Assembly (NCBI GenBank): GCA_041398965.1
Contig: JAWKTT010000042.1
Span: 1-37,357 of the forward strand
Reading direction: 5' to 3'
Source: JAWKTT01 sp041398965
Lineage (GTDB): Bacteria; Planctomycetota; Planctomycetia; Planctomycetales; Planctomycetaceae
Length of the DNA: 37,357 nt
Part shown: positions 26,212-37,040 of the stretch, in pieces
Layout: each line of letters begins with the position of its first letter
How positions within the stretch are numbered: the first letter of the stretch is position 1
Notes under the pieces: model-generated
What the model saw: only the letters and a program-made list of their open reading frames with translations
Database searches by the model: none
What the model was told of the DNA's origin: nothing
Made by a program: the position numbers and the translations under genes

Positions 26212-27534
26212 ACCTTCAAACAGTCACAACATCTCTCTCCGAAAGTCGCTGCATTCACCATGTCTCTCCCTCTCTTCCCGACAGCCGACCGGCAGCCACT
26301 TCAGGGGGAAACCTCCGAAGACAATCCCGGCAATGAGGTGCGGGAGGTTGTCGAGTTTTTCCCAACCGACGCGGGGGTCGTTGATGTCATCGAGTTCGAT
26401 AGCGAAGGGAGACTCCCTCCATTTCCCGGACTGCGACGACCGTTCGCATCGATCCGCTGGCTCATCCAAGGGGCCTTCGGCTTCGCGAGTTTGATGTTCA
26501 TGCTGGCGGTCATCGCGGCAATTCCTGTCGTCAACTTTCTGGCCTTGGGGTATCTGCTGGAAGTCGAAGGACGGGTCGCGAGATCGGGTCGCTGGCGAGA
26601 TGGGTTCCCCCTCCTCGGGCTCGCCCCACGTATCGGGTCGATCGCTCTCGGAGTTTATCTCTGGCTCTGGCCGTTGCGGATCATTGGGCTGCAAGCCGCC
26701 GCAGCTCACATCATCGATCCCGGCTCACTCATCGATCGCCGTTGGCAAACGTTTCGACTCGTCGCCGCCATTGTCATCGGCCTGCATCTCTGCTTCGCTC
26801 TCGCGCGGGGGGGATCATTAGGTTGTTTTCTACGACCACTCAAAAATATCCTCTGGCTGACGCAACGATTGTGGGCAGGGGACTATTGGGCCACCGCTTC
26901 GGCAGAGATTCGAGACTTTGTCTCCCGACTCCGACTGCAACATCACTTCTCCCTGGGAGTCCGTGGCTTTGGTGTCGCGTTTGCGTGGCTGGCCTTGCCG
27001 ACCGCAATCTATGCCGCCACCAATCAACCGGGGGGAGGAGCGGTCCTCTTGCTACTGACGGGGGGCTTGCTTTTAGTGTTCGTCTTCGCCTGGACGCCGC
27101 TGCTTCAGGCCCGGTTCGCCGCAGAGAATCGACTGCGATCAGGATTCGAACTGCGTGAGGCATTTGAACTCTTTCGACATGCCCCTTTCGCGTGGCTGAT
27201 AACAATCGTATTAACCTACGTCCTCGCGTTTCCGCTCTATGCCTTCAAAGCGTATCTGCTTCCGCAAGATGCCATGTGGCTGGTCACGTTAGTTTTTGTG
27301 CTGAGTATCTACCCCCTAAAACTGATCACCGGCTGGGCCTATCACCGCTCACAATCCCGCCGGGAACGGGAGTTAAGGTCCTACTGGATCACCCGTACAT
27401 TCGTCCGCATCGCTCTCCTGTTCCCCGTGCTCGGCCTGTACGTGACACTCTTCTTCTTCACCCAGTTCCTCAGCCAGCACGGCAAACCCGGAATGTTCGA
27501 ACACCACATCTTCCTCCTCCCCGTCCCCTTCTAA
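26206..27534 (+). CDS. polytopic membrane protein, family not recognised
   Basis: The first 90 residues are soluble and acidic (EVREVVEFFPTDAGVVDVIEF). About seven to eight hydrophobic segments follow, for example FASLMFMLAVIAAIPVVNFLALGYL (96-120), IGSIALGVYLWLWPLRIIGL, LVAAIVIGLHLCFAL, GAVLLLLTGGLLLVFVFAW, FAWLITIVLTYVLAFPLY, LVTLVFVLSIYPLKL and ALLFPVLGLYVTLFFF. GYLLEVEGRVARSGRWRDGFPLLG after the first helix resembles the DUF4013 type of membrane protein, but this is weak. The start is uncertain: the ATG at 26206 lies in a hairpin and 26260 gives a better N-terminus (MSLPLFPTADRQ). It is divergent from the DUF1549 gene and convergent with the kinase. Function unknown. Confidence 0.75.
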   Translation: MGTFKQSQHLSPKVAAFTMSLPLFPTADRQPLQGETSEDNPGNEVREVVEFFPTDAGVVDVIEFDSEGRLPPFPGLRRPFASIRWLIQGAFGFASLMFMLAVIAAIPVVNFLALGYLLEVEGRVARSGRWRDGFPLLGLAPRIGSIALGVYLWLWPLRIIGLQAAAAHIIDPGSLIDRRWQTFRLVAAIVIGLHLCFALARGGSLGCFLRPLKNILWLTQRLWAGDYWATASAEIRDFVSRLRLQHHFSLGVRGFGVAFAWLALPTAIYAATNQPGGGAVLLLLTGGLLLVFVFAWTPLLQARFAAENRLRSGFELREAFELFRHAPFAWLITIVLTYVLAFPLYAFKAYLLPQDAMWLVTLVFVLSIYPLKLITGWAYHRSQSRRERELRSYWITRTFVRIALLFPVLGLYVTLFFFTQFLSQHGKPGMFEHHIFLLPVPF

Positions 27535-27618
27535 GTCAACCACCCTCCACGATGGCCGATGCCACACGGTGGTGGGGCGGCGTCGTACCTCCTGGACCCG
27601 TTACTTGACCCACCTAAG

Positions 27619-30600
27619 TTACGCGCGGTCGTTTGTGCTCTCCGCCTTCCAGAAGTCAGCGGCTGGCATTTCATTGATGCTATTCAGTGGCAGGCTCTTG
27701 AGTAGCTCGACCTCTTGAGGAGAAAGCGTTCGGAGTCCGAACTTGATTGATTCCAACGGCATGTTCTTCAATGGCGAGAGATCCTTCACCGCCTGAACTG
27801 GTGGCCCCCAGTTGCCAAAGGAGTACCAGTCATGACTCGCCGGCCATTGAATATCGAGCATCTTGAGTGGCATCCCGGCGAGTGGTGTGATGTCGTCCAG
27901 TGGTGTGCCGTTGCAGAAAAGCGTTTCGAGCTTTATCCCGATCAAGGGGGAGAGGTCGGTTACCGGACAGCCATTAATGTCGAGTGTCGTCAAGGGCATC
28001 CCGGTTAGTGGTGAGAGATCGGAGATCGGATTCGATTGGAAGTTGACCCTTTCCAGACGCATTCCCCGGAGTGGTTCGAGGTCGTGGACACATCCTCCGA
28101 TTGGCAGCGACAACTCGACAAGTGGCATCCCCTTGAGGGGCGAAAGGTCGTGGATGCGAGTGTGTGAAATGATGATGCGATTCAAGGGGAGCCCCTGCAA
28201 GGCCGAGAGGTCGTAAAGATCGGACATCGCTCCCAACACTTGCTGGCACTCGATCGCCCGTACGGGGGCCAGGTCACGAATGTTGCCACAGAACCGAAAG
28301 ACGAGCCTCTTCTGCCCCTCCATGGTGTCGTATCCAATGACGTTCGTATCTGAGACCAAACCTTCATGGACTGTCGAAATCGACTTTGGGTTTAACTCAC
28401 GGAGCTTGCGTTCCAGCCAAGAGAGAACCTCTTTCGTGTTGAGAGACTTCGAGGCTTCTTTGAATGCGTCGATTTCCTTGCGATTCTCCTCCCGCGACTT
28501 CCAGAACTGTGCGGCTGGTTGACCATTAATTTTCGTCAGAGTCGCAATGTTGCGGAGAGATTGTTCACCCTCAAGGTTGTACAGCATCAGGTCAACCGTG
28601 AGATTCTTCAGTGGCAATGTTTCGAGTGGCGAAAAGTTGAGGACCGTCGTCCCGGCAAGATCGAGCGATTCCAATCTCGAGAACCCGGCCAATGGCCAAA
28701 TCGAGGCAACCCCCAACGCCGAGATACGAGCCGCCGTCACTTCGCCCGGCATGTTCGCCAGTTCTGTGAACTCGGAGTTCTCTTTGAAATTGGAGATTCG
28801 TCTGGGAATGACCTGGAGTTCTTCCAACTTATTCAGGATCGCGTCCCGTCGCACTTCCGGTGACAGTACCGAAACCGCCTTCAGAAACTGCTGCTGATCT
28901 TCGCCGAGTTGACGTGGGGTGGTGACAGTCGCCGTGCCGCCGCTCGTCACGGGCTTCGCACTGGCAATCGTCTTACGATGATATCCGATCAATTCATCAC
29001 GGATACTTTCCCAGGCTCCGTCGTCTTTGATGTACTGGCACTTCGGCAGAATCGATCTGACATAAGCATCGCATTCCGATTGACTTTTGGGGTCGTCGAC
29101 AAGGACCTTAATGGACTTGAGTGTGCGGACGTTCGCCAGGGGAGCCAATTCCTCGATCGACATGTTAGCGTGCAGGGTGACGTGTAGATGCATCAGCTGT
29201 GGCAGGTCTGCTAGCTTTTCAAACTCCCCTTTTCTGAAGCCAGAATCAGTCGCATCGAGAAATTTCAGGTTCGGCAATGTCGCGAGATCGGCGATGCAGC
29301 CTTGCGTCACATCGACTCGATGCAGGCTCATTCCGACGATTGACGTATTCCCTCGAATGGAGTTGATAAACTTATCTCCGCCAAAGAAGGGGAAATGCAG
29401 GAACTTAAGGTTCGGGAACGATTGTATAATCTTCACTGCATCCTCAACGGCAGCAGTTGTCTGAATAGTTCGAGGAACTGAGAGCGAACGGATGTTGGGA
29501 GAGGACTCGAATTCTTTCAAACCAACCGTGGTGGCTTCGGAGCCACTCAAGTTGAGTTCGTCGATGGTTTCAATTTTCGCAAGCAACTGACAGTCCGTGT
29601 CTGTGATGGAATCTTTTAATGTGTCGGTAAGATTCTGGAATATCCCACGGAGTTCGAACGGTGGCTGAGGAATATTATCCAGTGTGCCGATGAAACTTCG
29701 TTGACCGTTCTGCATGATCACCGCTACCGCTTGTCGACTGATCAAAAGCTCAATCGCCTGACGATCTGACAGACGGGTTGGGTCATGACTCGATGGCGAT
29801 CCGACCCACTTTGCCCCGTCGATCTTTCCATCGTGTCCGTTGCCGGAGGAGTCCTTCAGGACCCTCCCGGACCCTTCTTCGAAGTTATAAATCGCCATCG
29901 TCTGTTCATCTGTCTTTCGCACAATCTCCGGTTGAAACTCCTTGGTGTAACGAGCCGTGTCTGAAACGCGTATCCAGTCGATGTCCCCGCTAAACTTATA
30001 GCCCGCGGTGAAGATATCGATCCACTGAGTCGGAAGGTTCATCGCTCCGATTGCGTCGGGAGGGTTAGCTAGCTTTCCATCGACGTAGAAGCGTTGCTCT
30101 CCCATGTCTCCATCCACAACAGCGGCAAGATGCACCCACCGTTCTGCAGGAAACTTGACCGGAGTCGAACCGATTATCTCCCTGCCGGCGTCGCCTGGCA
30201 GCACTCGCATGGAGAGTGCCCGGGCAGATTGTTCGCCTCCAAAGATGCCGAAGGTGTGCCTCATTCCGACAATCACGCTATCGCCCTCTTGGGCTTGGTC
30301 ACGCTGACGCAAGCGAGTTTCGATCGTGAATGACTTAGGGCGTGTTTCCTTAAACTTGCTTGTCAACGATTCGATTAACACTGGGGGTTGGTCTCCGACC
30401 TGAAGAGTGTTCAGATCAAATCGAAGAAAGGGGCGAGCAGTATCGGAAATTGCTGTCACCGATGGGTTGGTGGATGATGGGGCACCGGCCACGGACGGCG
30501 TCGATGGAGTCCCCATCCCGGTTCCCACTTCGCCCGTCGGGTTTTCGCTCTTCGGTGAAGGAGCAAGCTTGGCGATCGGCTTGCCGGTCTCCTTTTGGGT

Positions 30601-32295
30601 CAGTTGGACGGCGTTCTGGTTGAGCAGATCGACTTTAACGGTGATGACCTCCCCCTTGGTGAGCGTGAGAGAAGTCGTCCCGAAGGTGAAGCCATCGCGG
30701 AGCACGGTGATCTCGCGTGTGCCGGGGGTGAGCCGTATTTCCTGTTCGCCCGTTTGCGACAGGATGACCGTCTCTCCTTCGACCTGAATCTGAATCGACG
30801 GGTCACTGGTCTCGATGCGGATGGTCCCTTTGCTGGTTTGAAGAATCATCACGACCCCCGCGAGGATCAGTGCGAACAGACCGAAGCCCCCCAATTGAAT
30901 GGGACGTTTGCTCCACCACTTCGGGGGCGATGTCTTTTGAGGAAGTTCGCGCGGTCCCGGCGATGCATTCGCGGGGCGCTGAGATGCGGTGATCGGCGGA
31001 GCGGGAGCAACAACTGGGGCAGGCGAACTCTTTGTGGTCGTGGCAGGTGGAGCCGTGAGCCATTGTCCCAGGGCGTCGGCCACCTCCTTCATTGACTTGA
31101 ATCGTTCCCCCTTTTTCTTGGCGATCATCTTCAGGCAGATCGCCTCGAGTGCGGGGTCGAGACCGGGACGCAGCTTCGACGGAGGGACAGGTCGCTTCGA
31201 CATGATCTGTCCAATGACCGACGCAATCGACCCCTTAAATGGCAGCGACCCGGTCAACAGTTCATAGAACACCACTCCCAAGCTGTAGACATCTGCCTGA
31301 GCGTTGATTTCGTCAGGCATCCCCTCGATCTGCTCCGGCGACATGTAAGCGGGCGACCCGAGAATCGTTCCACTCTGCGTGATCCGTTCGCTCTCGGTTG
31401 GCTCGAGACGTCGAGCGAGTCCGAAGTCCATGACCACCGGTTCCCCTTCGTTATCCAGCATGATGTTGGCCGGCTTCAGATCGCGGTGCAGGACCCCTTT
31501 TTCGTGAGCCTTCTCCAAGGCGGTCGCAAGGCGGCGAACCAACAGGGCAACCTGTTTCTCGGGAATCCGTTTACCACTGCGAGCGTACGAAGACAATGGC
31601 TTGCCATCGATGAAGGCCATCGTGATGAACCGCTGACCGTTGATCTCGCCGACGTCAAACACCGGGCAGATGTTGCGGTGATGCAGCGTCGCTGCGGACC
31701 GGGCCTCACGAATGAATCGCTCCATCACCTCGACATCATCCCGCGAGAATTTCGGAATCTTCAAGGCAACATCGCGGCCGAGTTCGGTATCGTGTGCGAG
31801 GTACACTGCTCCCATCGCCCCCTGCCCGAGTTCCTTTTCGATCCGATAGCGTCCAAACATCCCATCGGGAGCAACGTCCGACAGCGAGTTGCTGTTCGAC
31901 GAGGATTCACTCGCGGCGTCCTTGGTGATCATCGTCGCCATGGAGGCGGCCTCTGCGTCGAACTTCGAGTCGTTCATGATCGAGTCGTCGACCTCAGCCG
32001 ACTGCAATGCCGGATCAAACGCCAGGGCGGATTGAGCGACGGCGTCGCCGAGGCAAGTGTCGATGGCGGCGTTCAAGTGGCTTTGCGTCGACTCGGCTGA
32101 GACCGGTCCAGCCATCTGCTCGATCGACCCAATCGTTGCGAAGAAATCTCTTAGCTCGCGAGTAATCGAAGGGTGCTTCGCGATTAGTTCCTCGACAGAG
32201 ACCGCTTTCCCTTGATCGACAGCAGTCAAATACTCGGCCACCGCTCGCTCCAACAACTGCTCGTGAGGCAGTTCAAGTTGTTCGTTCGTCGCCAT
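27619..32295 (-). CDS. membrane Ser/Thr kinase with LamG-like and leucine-rich regions
   Basis: A Hanks-type kinase of 1558 residues. The start has GAGGGAGAG upstream. Residues 10-60 are the N-terminal region common to planctomycete kinases. The kinase domain (149-413) has the glycine loop LGQGAMGAVYL (156-166), K179, HRDLKPAN (270-277), DFGLA (290-294) and SPAYMSPEQ, all intact. A Pro-rich linker and one membrane helix (466-486) follow. Outside the membrane come a PEGA-like domain (488-556), a LamG/concanavalin-like domain (about 620-830, WVHLAAVVDG and IDWIRVSDTARY), and leucine-rich repeats (about 910-1080, 1180-1290, 1350-1550). Two of the repeat blocks end in the same phrase (INGQPAAQFWK and INEMPAADFWK), so the block was duplicated. 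The ECF sigma factor gene lies just upstream on the same strand. An external sensor controlling a cytoplasmic kinase is inferred; target unknown. Confidence 0.93.
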   Translation of the reverse strand: MATNEQLELPHEQLLERAVAEYLTAVDQGKAVSVEELIAKHPSITRELRDFFATIGSIEQMAGPVSAESTQSHLNAAIDTCLGDAVAQSALAFDPALQSAEVDDSIMNDSKFDAEAASMATMITKDAASESSSNSNSLSDVAPDGMFGRYRIEKELGQGAMGAVYLAHDTELGRDVALKIPKFSRDDVEVMERFIREARSAATLHHRNICPVFDVGEINGQRFITMAFIDGKPLSSYARSGKRIPEKQVALLVRRLATALEKAHEKGVLHRDLKPANIMLDNEGEPVVMDFGLARRLEPTESERITQSGTILGSPAYMSPEQIEGMPDEINAQADVYSLGVVFYELLTGSLPFKGSIASVIGQIMSKRPVPPSKLRPGLDPALEAICLKMIAKKKGERFKSMKEVADALGQWLTAPPATTTKSSPAPVVAPAPPITASQRPANASPGPRELPQKTSPPKWWSKRPIQLGGFGLFALILAGVVMILQTSKGTIRIETSDPSIQIQVEGETVILSQTGEQEIRLTPGTREITVLRDGFTFGTTSLTLTKGEVITVKVDLLNQNAVQLTQKETGKPIAKLAPSPKSENPTGEVGTGMGTPSTPSVAGAPSSTNPSVTAISDTARPFLRFDLNTLQVGDQPPVLIESLTSKFKETRPKSFTIETRLRQRDQAQEGDSVIVGMRHTFGIFGGEQSARALSMRVLPGDAGREIIGSTPVKFPAERWVHLAAVVDGDMGEQRFYVDGKLANPPDAIGAMNLPTQWIDIFTAGYKFSGDIDWIRVSDTARYTKEFQPEIVRKTDEQTMAIYNFEEGSGRVLKDSSGNGHDGKIDGAKWVGSPSSHDPTRLSDRQAIELLISRQAVAVIMQNGQRSFIGTLDNIPQPPFELRGIFQNLTDTLKDSITDTDCQLLAKIETIDELNLSGSEATTVGLKEFESSPNIRSLSVPRTIQTTAAVEDAVKIIQSFPNLKFLHFPFFGGDKFINSIRGNTSIVGMSLHRVDVTQGCIADLATLPNLKFLDATDSGFRKGEFEKLADLPQLMHLHVTLHANMSIEELAPLANVRTLKSIKVLVDDPKSQSECDAYVRSILPKCQYIKDDGAWESIRDELIGYHRKTIASAKPVTSGGTATVTTPRQLGEDQQQFLKAVSVLSPEVRRDAILNKLEELQVIPRRISNFKENSEFTELANMPGEVTAARISALGVASIWPLAGFSRLESLDLAGTTVLNFSPLETLPLKNLTVDLMLYNLEGEQSLRNIATLTKINGQPAAQFWKSREENRKEIDAFKEASKSLNTKEVLSWLERKLRELNPKSISTVHEGLVSDTNVIGYDTMEGQKRLVFRFCGNIRDLAPVRAIECQQVLGAMSDLYDLSALQGLPLNRIIISHTRIHDLSPLKGMPLVELSLPIGGCVHDLEPLRGMRLERVNFQSNPISDLSPLTGMPLTTLDINGCPVTDLSPLIGIKLETLFCNGTPLDDITPLAGMPLKMLDIQWPASHDWYSFGNWGPPVQAVKDLSPLKNMPLESIKFGLRTLSPQEVELLKSLPLNSINEMPAADFWKAESTNDRA

Positions 32296-32419
32296 GCTGG
32301 TCTCTCCCTCAATAAATAGTTTTCAACAAGCACCTTCAAAGCTGCACGTTTGACACGTGGCGACCTTCGACGAGGAGACCCTGCATCGATCGTGCGCGTT
32401 CGTCTCTCGATTGATAAAC

Positions 32420-33010
32420 TCAACCCTGCGAGTCGAGTTTCCCTTTCAGTCCTGTGATCCCCCGACGAATGAGACCGACGATCGAGTCGACGGTACGCTC
32501 CATTCGGGTCGCGATCTCTTGCATGGAAAGTCCTTCGAGAAATCGAAGGCGGACTGCTTCGGCTTGTTCTTCGGGAAGCTCGGCCATGGCCCGCGTCAGG
32601 ATGACTGCCTGTTCGTCAGCCAGCAGTCGCTGACTGGGCGAACTGGTCGTCGCCGTGGCGGGTGCCACGTCGACGATTGGGGAGTCTTCCCGACTCAGGC
32701 TCCGTTTCTGTGCCACCACATGCTCCCGATAAGCGTCCGTCAGATTCTTCTCGTGAATCTCCTTCAACCACGCCACAAACTCTCCCGGGCGCTCACCTGC
32801 AAATCGTCCGAAGTTCCGAAAGACCGACAAACAGGTCTGCTGAACAACGTCTGAGGCATCCACCCGAGCCGCCAGAGGACCATCCAGAAACCGCAGGGCA
32901 ATCACCTTGAGATAACTGCGATGCTGTTCGAGGAGTTTCCCCAGAGCCTCCTGATTCCCCCCACGAGCCTGACACAACAACTCGATAACGTCGTCTGTCA
33001 TGTCACTCAT
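32420..33010 (-). CDS. ECF RNA polymerase sigma factor, planctomycete type
   Basis: From the ATG at 33010 (MSDMTDDVIELL) the protein has 196 residues. Region 2 (about 25-105) includes DASDVVQQTCLSVFRNFGRF and VAWLKEIHEKNLTDAYR. Region 4 (about 138-190) includes LPEEQAEAVRLRFLEGLSMQEIA with the helix-turn-helix. A longer open frame to 33121 adds 37 residues of odd composition and is probably not translated. The kinase start is 124 bases downstream on the same strand, so the two are likely co-transcribed. Pairing of ECF sigma factors with Ser/Thr kinases is characteristic of planctomycetes, where phosphorylation of the sigma factor is one proposed control. No anti-sigma gene is nearby, which fits that idea. 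Confidence 0.92.
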   Translation of the reverse strand: MSDMTDDVIELLCQARGGNQEALGKLLEQHRSYLKVIALRFLDGPLAARVDASDVVQQTCLSVFRNFGRFAGERPGEFVAWLKEIHEKNLTDAYREHVVAQKRSLSREDSPIVDVAPATATTSSPSQRLLADEQAVILTRAMAELPEEQAEAVRLRFLEGLSMQEIATRMERTVDSIVGLIRRGITGLKGKLDSQG

Positions 33011-33780
33011 GGTGGTTGACTCAGGATGCCAATAGAGAAGTCGAGAACCGGCAGAAAACCGGTCGCACGAAAACGACCGAAAGCAAAATTTTCCCAAAAA
33101 GAACTCGACTGCGACCCGCAACCCGTGTCCTCAGTGCAGGTTACGCAACACCCAGCCTCTCCGCAATCCCCGACGTCGAATGAAAACGAAGATACCAGGC
33201 AGCACACCTGCACGAAAACGCAGTGAACGGGCGAGACAGTAAGGCGGAAAGGCCACGATGTGCTTGTCATCGGATCATGGGATCACAAGGGGAGGCTGAC
33301 GTCGTTTGGAATACGGTGGCATGCGGCTCTGTCTTTCATGGGGGAAATGACGATGCAATTTCTGCTCGCTGTGAGGGCTTGGCGATTACATGCTGTCAAC
33401 ATGATGGCTGGTGACTCGGACGAATGCACTCCGAATTTAACCACAAAGTCGCCCGCCGCCGCGAACTCGTCGAAGAGTTTCCAGGGGACAACTCCCCGAA
33501 AGTTGACTTGAGAAACCGTTCAAAGCTCAAAGTCGAACGGACGAGACAACCAACGAACGACGGAGCGTCCCCCGTCCGAAGCATCGATGCCGTTCAGAAA
33601 AGGTCGCGGCACCAGAAAAAAGAGACTCCCCGGCAACGTACGAACATCAATTGACCGAAGAGGAGAAAGGTGGCCGGAATCGATCGTTACGGCAACCGCA
33701 TCCACGAACCGTGAGGCGACGTAACCTGTTTTATTAATTCATGTTGCACCGTGTCTCGCTGCTCAAGGTGACCCGCGAAC
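33011..33780. other. gene-free region between sigma factor and DksA-like gene
   Basis: No supported gene is visible in 770 bases. Several short plus-strand frames exist (for example 33424-33654, rich in Arg, Lys and Pro), but none has a ribosome site, domain or convincing composition. The part next to 33010 should contain the sigma factor promoter on the minus strand; no clear -35/-10 pair was seen, which is not surprising if it is read by an ECF sigma factor. Confidence 0.4.
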
Positions 33781-33789
33781 GGGGGGCGC

Positions 33790-33818
33790 TTGATTTTAGG
33801 GGGGGAGTGGGGGATAAT
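33790..33818 (+). promoter_or_regulatory. near-consensus sigma70 promoter with G-rich spacer
   Basis: A -35 box TTGATT (33790-33795) and a -10 box GATAAT (33813-33818) are exactly 17 bases apart. The spacer contains a run of seven G (33799-33805) and further G to the -10 box. Transcription would begin near 33825, 48 bases before the ATG at 33873. This is the best promoter match found in the window. Confidence 0.6.
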
Positions 33819-33872
33819 GCTCCGCCATTGAGCCTCGCCTTGGATTGACCTCTTGACCAAACGGATCTGCCG

Positions 33873-34262
33873 ATGTTGAATTCTAAAGAACTTGAGCAGT
33901 TCAAATCGCTCCTGCTCGACATTCGGGCACGGGTTTCTGGTGACGTCCGGCATCTCTCGGCAGGGGCTCTCAACGAAGGGCACGAGTCCAAGAGCCCGAC
34001 CCACATGGCCGAACTGGGGACCGACTCCTACGAACGGGACTTCACCCTCAGCCTGATGCAGAACGATCAGGAGACCTTGGCCGAAATTCATGCGGCTCTA
34101 GCCCGAATCGAGGAAGGAACCTTCGGTCTCTGTGAAGCTTGCATCGCCGAGGGGAAGTCCGACACCAAAGCCGCCATCGCCAAGACTCGCCTCAAAGCGA
34201 TCCCCTTTGCTCGTAACTGCATCGACTGCGAACGCAAACGGGAAGAACTTGCCTGCCGGTAG
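33873..34262 (+). CDS. DksA/TraR family zinc-finger protein
   Basis: This small cytoplasmic protein (129 residues) has an N-terminal helical region (ELEQFKSLLLDIRARVSG), the motif TDSYERDFTLSLMQNDQETL common in this family, and a C4 zinc finger (C87, C90, C116, C119) in FGLCEACIAEG and FARNCIDC. DksA-type proteins bind the RNA polymerase secondary channel and alter initiation with ppGpp. Whether this short form does so is unknown, since the coiled-coil tip of E. coli DksA is not clearly present. The ATG lacks a Shine-Dalgarno site but lies behind the promoter at 33790. It stands alone and converges on rimO. Confidence 0.9.
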   Translation: MLNSKELEQFKSLLLDIRARVSGDVRHLSAGALNEGHESKSPTHMAELGTDSYERDFTLSLMQNDQETLAEIHAALARIEEGTFGLCEACIAEGKSDTKAAIAKTRLKAIPFARNCIDCERKREELACR

Positions 34263-34337
34263 GACAACCCGGGCGACTTGTGCTCTATTCCGCAATCGTG
34301 GTCTAACTTGAGAAGTGTCTCTCTCTGCGTACGCGCG

Positions 34338-34361
34338 GTCCCTTTGTTGGAGTTCAGGGAC
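34338..34361. terminator. weak hairpin between dksA-like gene and rimO
   Basis: GTCCCT (34338-34343) and AGGGAC (34356-34361) form a 6-base stem with a 12-base loop in the gap between two convergent genes. There is no T-run on either side, so it is at best a weak bidirectional terminator. Confidence 0.2.
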
Positions 34362-34412
34362 TCTGTAGGTGTTGGTGATGTGACTCGTATTCCGCCTTCT
34401 CTGCGTTCACCG

Positions 34413-35852
<1,440 letters not shown>

Positions 35853-36106
35853 GGAATGTCAGCCTGTGAAGAGACGCGGTTTCGAGTCGACATCTTCACC
35901 GAATCCCCGAGTCAAGAAAAGGGATTCCCCTTCATTTCCTCGAATTTTCCCGCCGTCAACAGTCCCAGCCCCCCCAGAATCCGTAACAAGCATCATCCCA
36001 AGTCCCGACAAGAGTACCACTTCCACACGACAGGCCGAGCACAACAAGGCGCCGGATGTACTTGTGTCGCCCCTTTTCTTGAAGGGCGTTGATCGGGGGG
36101 GATCAG

Positions 36107-36619
36107 TTAAGGAGTCTGGGTGGTGTTGGTCGCCGGAGCGGGAGTCGTGGGTGCTGTGGTGGGGATGCCGCGAACCTTGAGTAGTCCCGCAAGCCCAACG
36201 ACACCGGCGGCCAAGAGGATCAGCCAGGTCAACGCTTTGGCAGGGTGCTTTCGCATCGGTTCAAACTTGGCCGAGCGTCCCGTCAGCACTGAGGCGAGAA
36301 AGAAGACGCCGAAGGCGAGTAGAATCTTGATCCCCATAAACATGTGGTATCGCTTGTCTCCGGCGGCATTGTGTTCGACCGCCGCAACTTGGAGATAGTT
36401 ATAGAAGCCGCTGAGGAGCAGCAGCAGGATGCCGATCATGACGAACTTCTTCCAGCGGGCCTTGAGTCGCCCTTTGAGGGCGTCATGTTCGGCCGTGGGG
36501 AGTTCGGCCGCTGCGGGCAACAGAACAAATCGCATGAAGACGGCCCCCCCCATCAGCACGATGGCGGTGCCGACGTGGATCCAACGGGAGAGCAAGTTGA
36601 CGATTTCCATAGGTTCCAT
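36107..36619 (-). CDS. four-helix membrane protein, possibly CopD-like
   Basis: The protein has 170 residues and four hydrophobic helices: about 13-37 (WIHVGTAIVLMGGAVFMRFV), 58-78 (KFVMIGILLLLLSGFYNYL), 92-112 (MFMGIKILLAFGVFFLASVL) and 128-150 (ALTWLILLAAGVVGLAGLL). A Pro/Thr-rich tail ends it. A histidine in the first helix (H15) and others near the third helix suggest similarity to small CopD or DUF2269-like membrane proteins, but this is weak. A second ATG at 36610 could be the start. No partner gene is evident, since rimO begins about 250 bases downstream of its stop. The gap between them (35853-36106) shows nothing convincing. Function unknown. Confidence 0.75.
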   Translation of the reverse strand: MEPMEIVNLLSRWIHVGTAIVLMGGAVFMRFVLLPAAAELPTAEHDALKGRLKARWKKFVMIGILLLLLSGFYNYLQVAAVEHNAAGDKRYHMFMGIKILLAFGVFFLASVLTGRSAKFEPMRKHPAKALTWLILLAAGVVGLAGLLKVRGIPTTAPTTPAPATNTTQTP

Positions 36620-36840
36620 AAGTCAAAGTCCGTTATCAGCAAAGGGTGATGCGCCCGGTTGTGGGGTGTGATGGTCTGGCCGTTTGTCGGCTGAACAAGG
36701 ATTGTACAGAGTCGGAAGTCGAACAACACTCTGCGGAAGGGGCGAAAGGGGGATCCGGGTGCAGTCGCCAATTGGGGGTTGCTCATCTGTTCACCGCGAA
36801 CAAGTTTGGCAGTTGACGTGGCGATGTTGGCAAAACAGCA

Positions 36841-37040
36841 GGGGCAACGCCCCGGAAAATTGTTTAGCCCAGTCCAGCGGACTGGGGAATCGGCCCAAGA
36901 TTGTCTGTCGAGGGCTGAAGGCCCGGCCCGTTGGCAAGATTCGGGGGCAACTGCCCGGGCCTTCAGCCCTCTCGCGTGAACTCCTGCCTTCAGTCCTAGG
37001 CCGATGGCCTAGGCTAGACAACCCGCTGGGCCGTTGGCCC
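36841..37040. repeat. cluster of five hairpins
   Basis: Five palindromes lie within 200 bases. They are GGGGC-AAC-GCCCC (36841-36853), CCCAGTCC-AGC-GGACTGGG (36868-36886), a 17-base perfect stem (36910-36926 with 36955-36971), CCTAGGCC-GAT-GGCCTAGG (36995-37013), and GGGCC-GTT-GGCCC (37028-37040). Four have three-base loops. The long stem encloses a 28-base spacer. Sequence from 36620 to 36840 and from 37041 to 37187 shows no gene. The set resembles extragenic palindromic repeats and could act as a strong block to transcription or exonucleases between the two minus-strand genes. Confidence 0.75.

Noticed and set aside
32311..32339. possible internal promoter between sigma factor and kinase (minus strand)
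   Set aside because: A TTGAAG / TTTATT pair at 17-base spacing exists, but the implied start would lie inside the kinase ribosome site, so it would not make a useful transcript.
32345..32359. CACGT / ACGTG palindrome between sigma factor and kinase
   Set aside because: A 5-base palindrome with a 5-base gap is expected often by chance in DNA of this length.
33424..33654. 76-codon ORF upstream of the DksA-like gene
   Set aside because: No ribosome site, no domain, and low-information composition; nothing separates it from chance.
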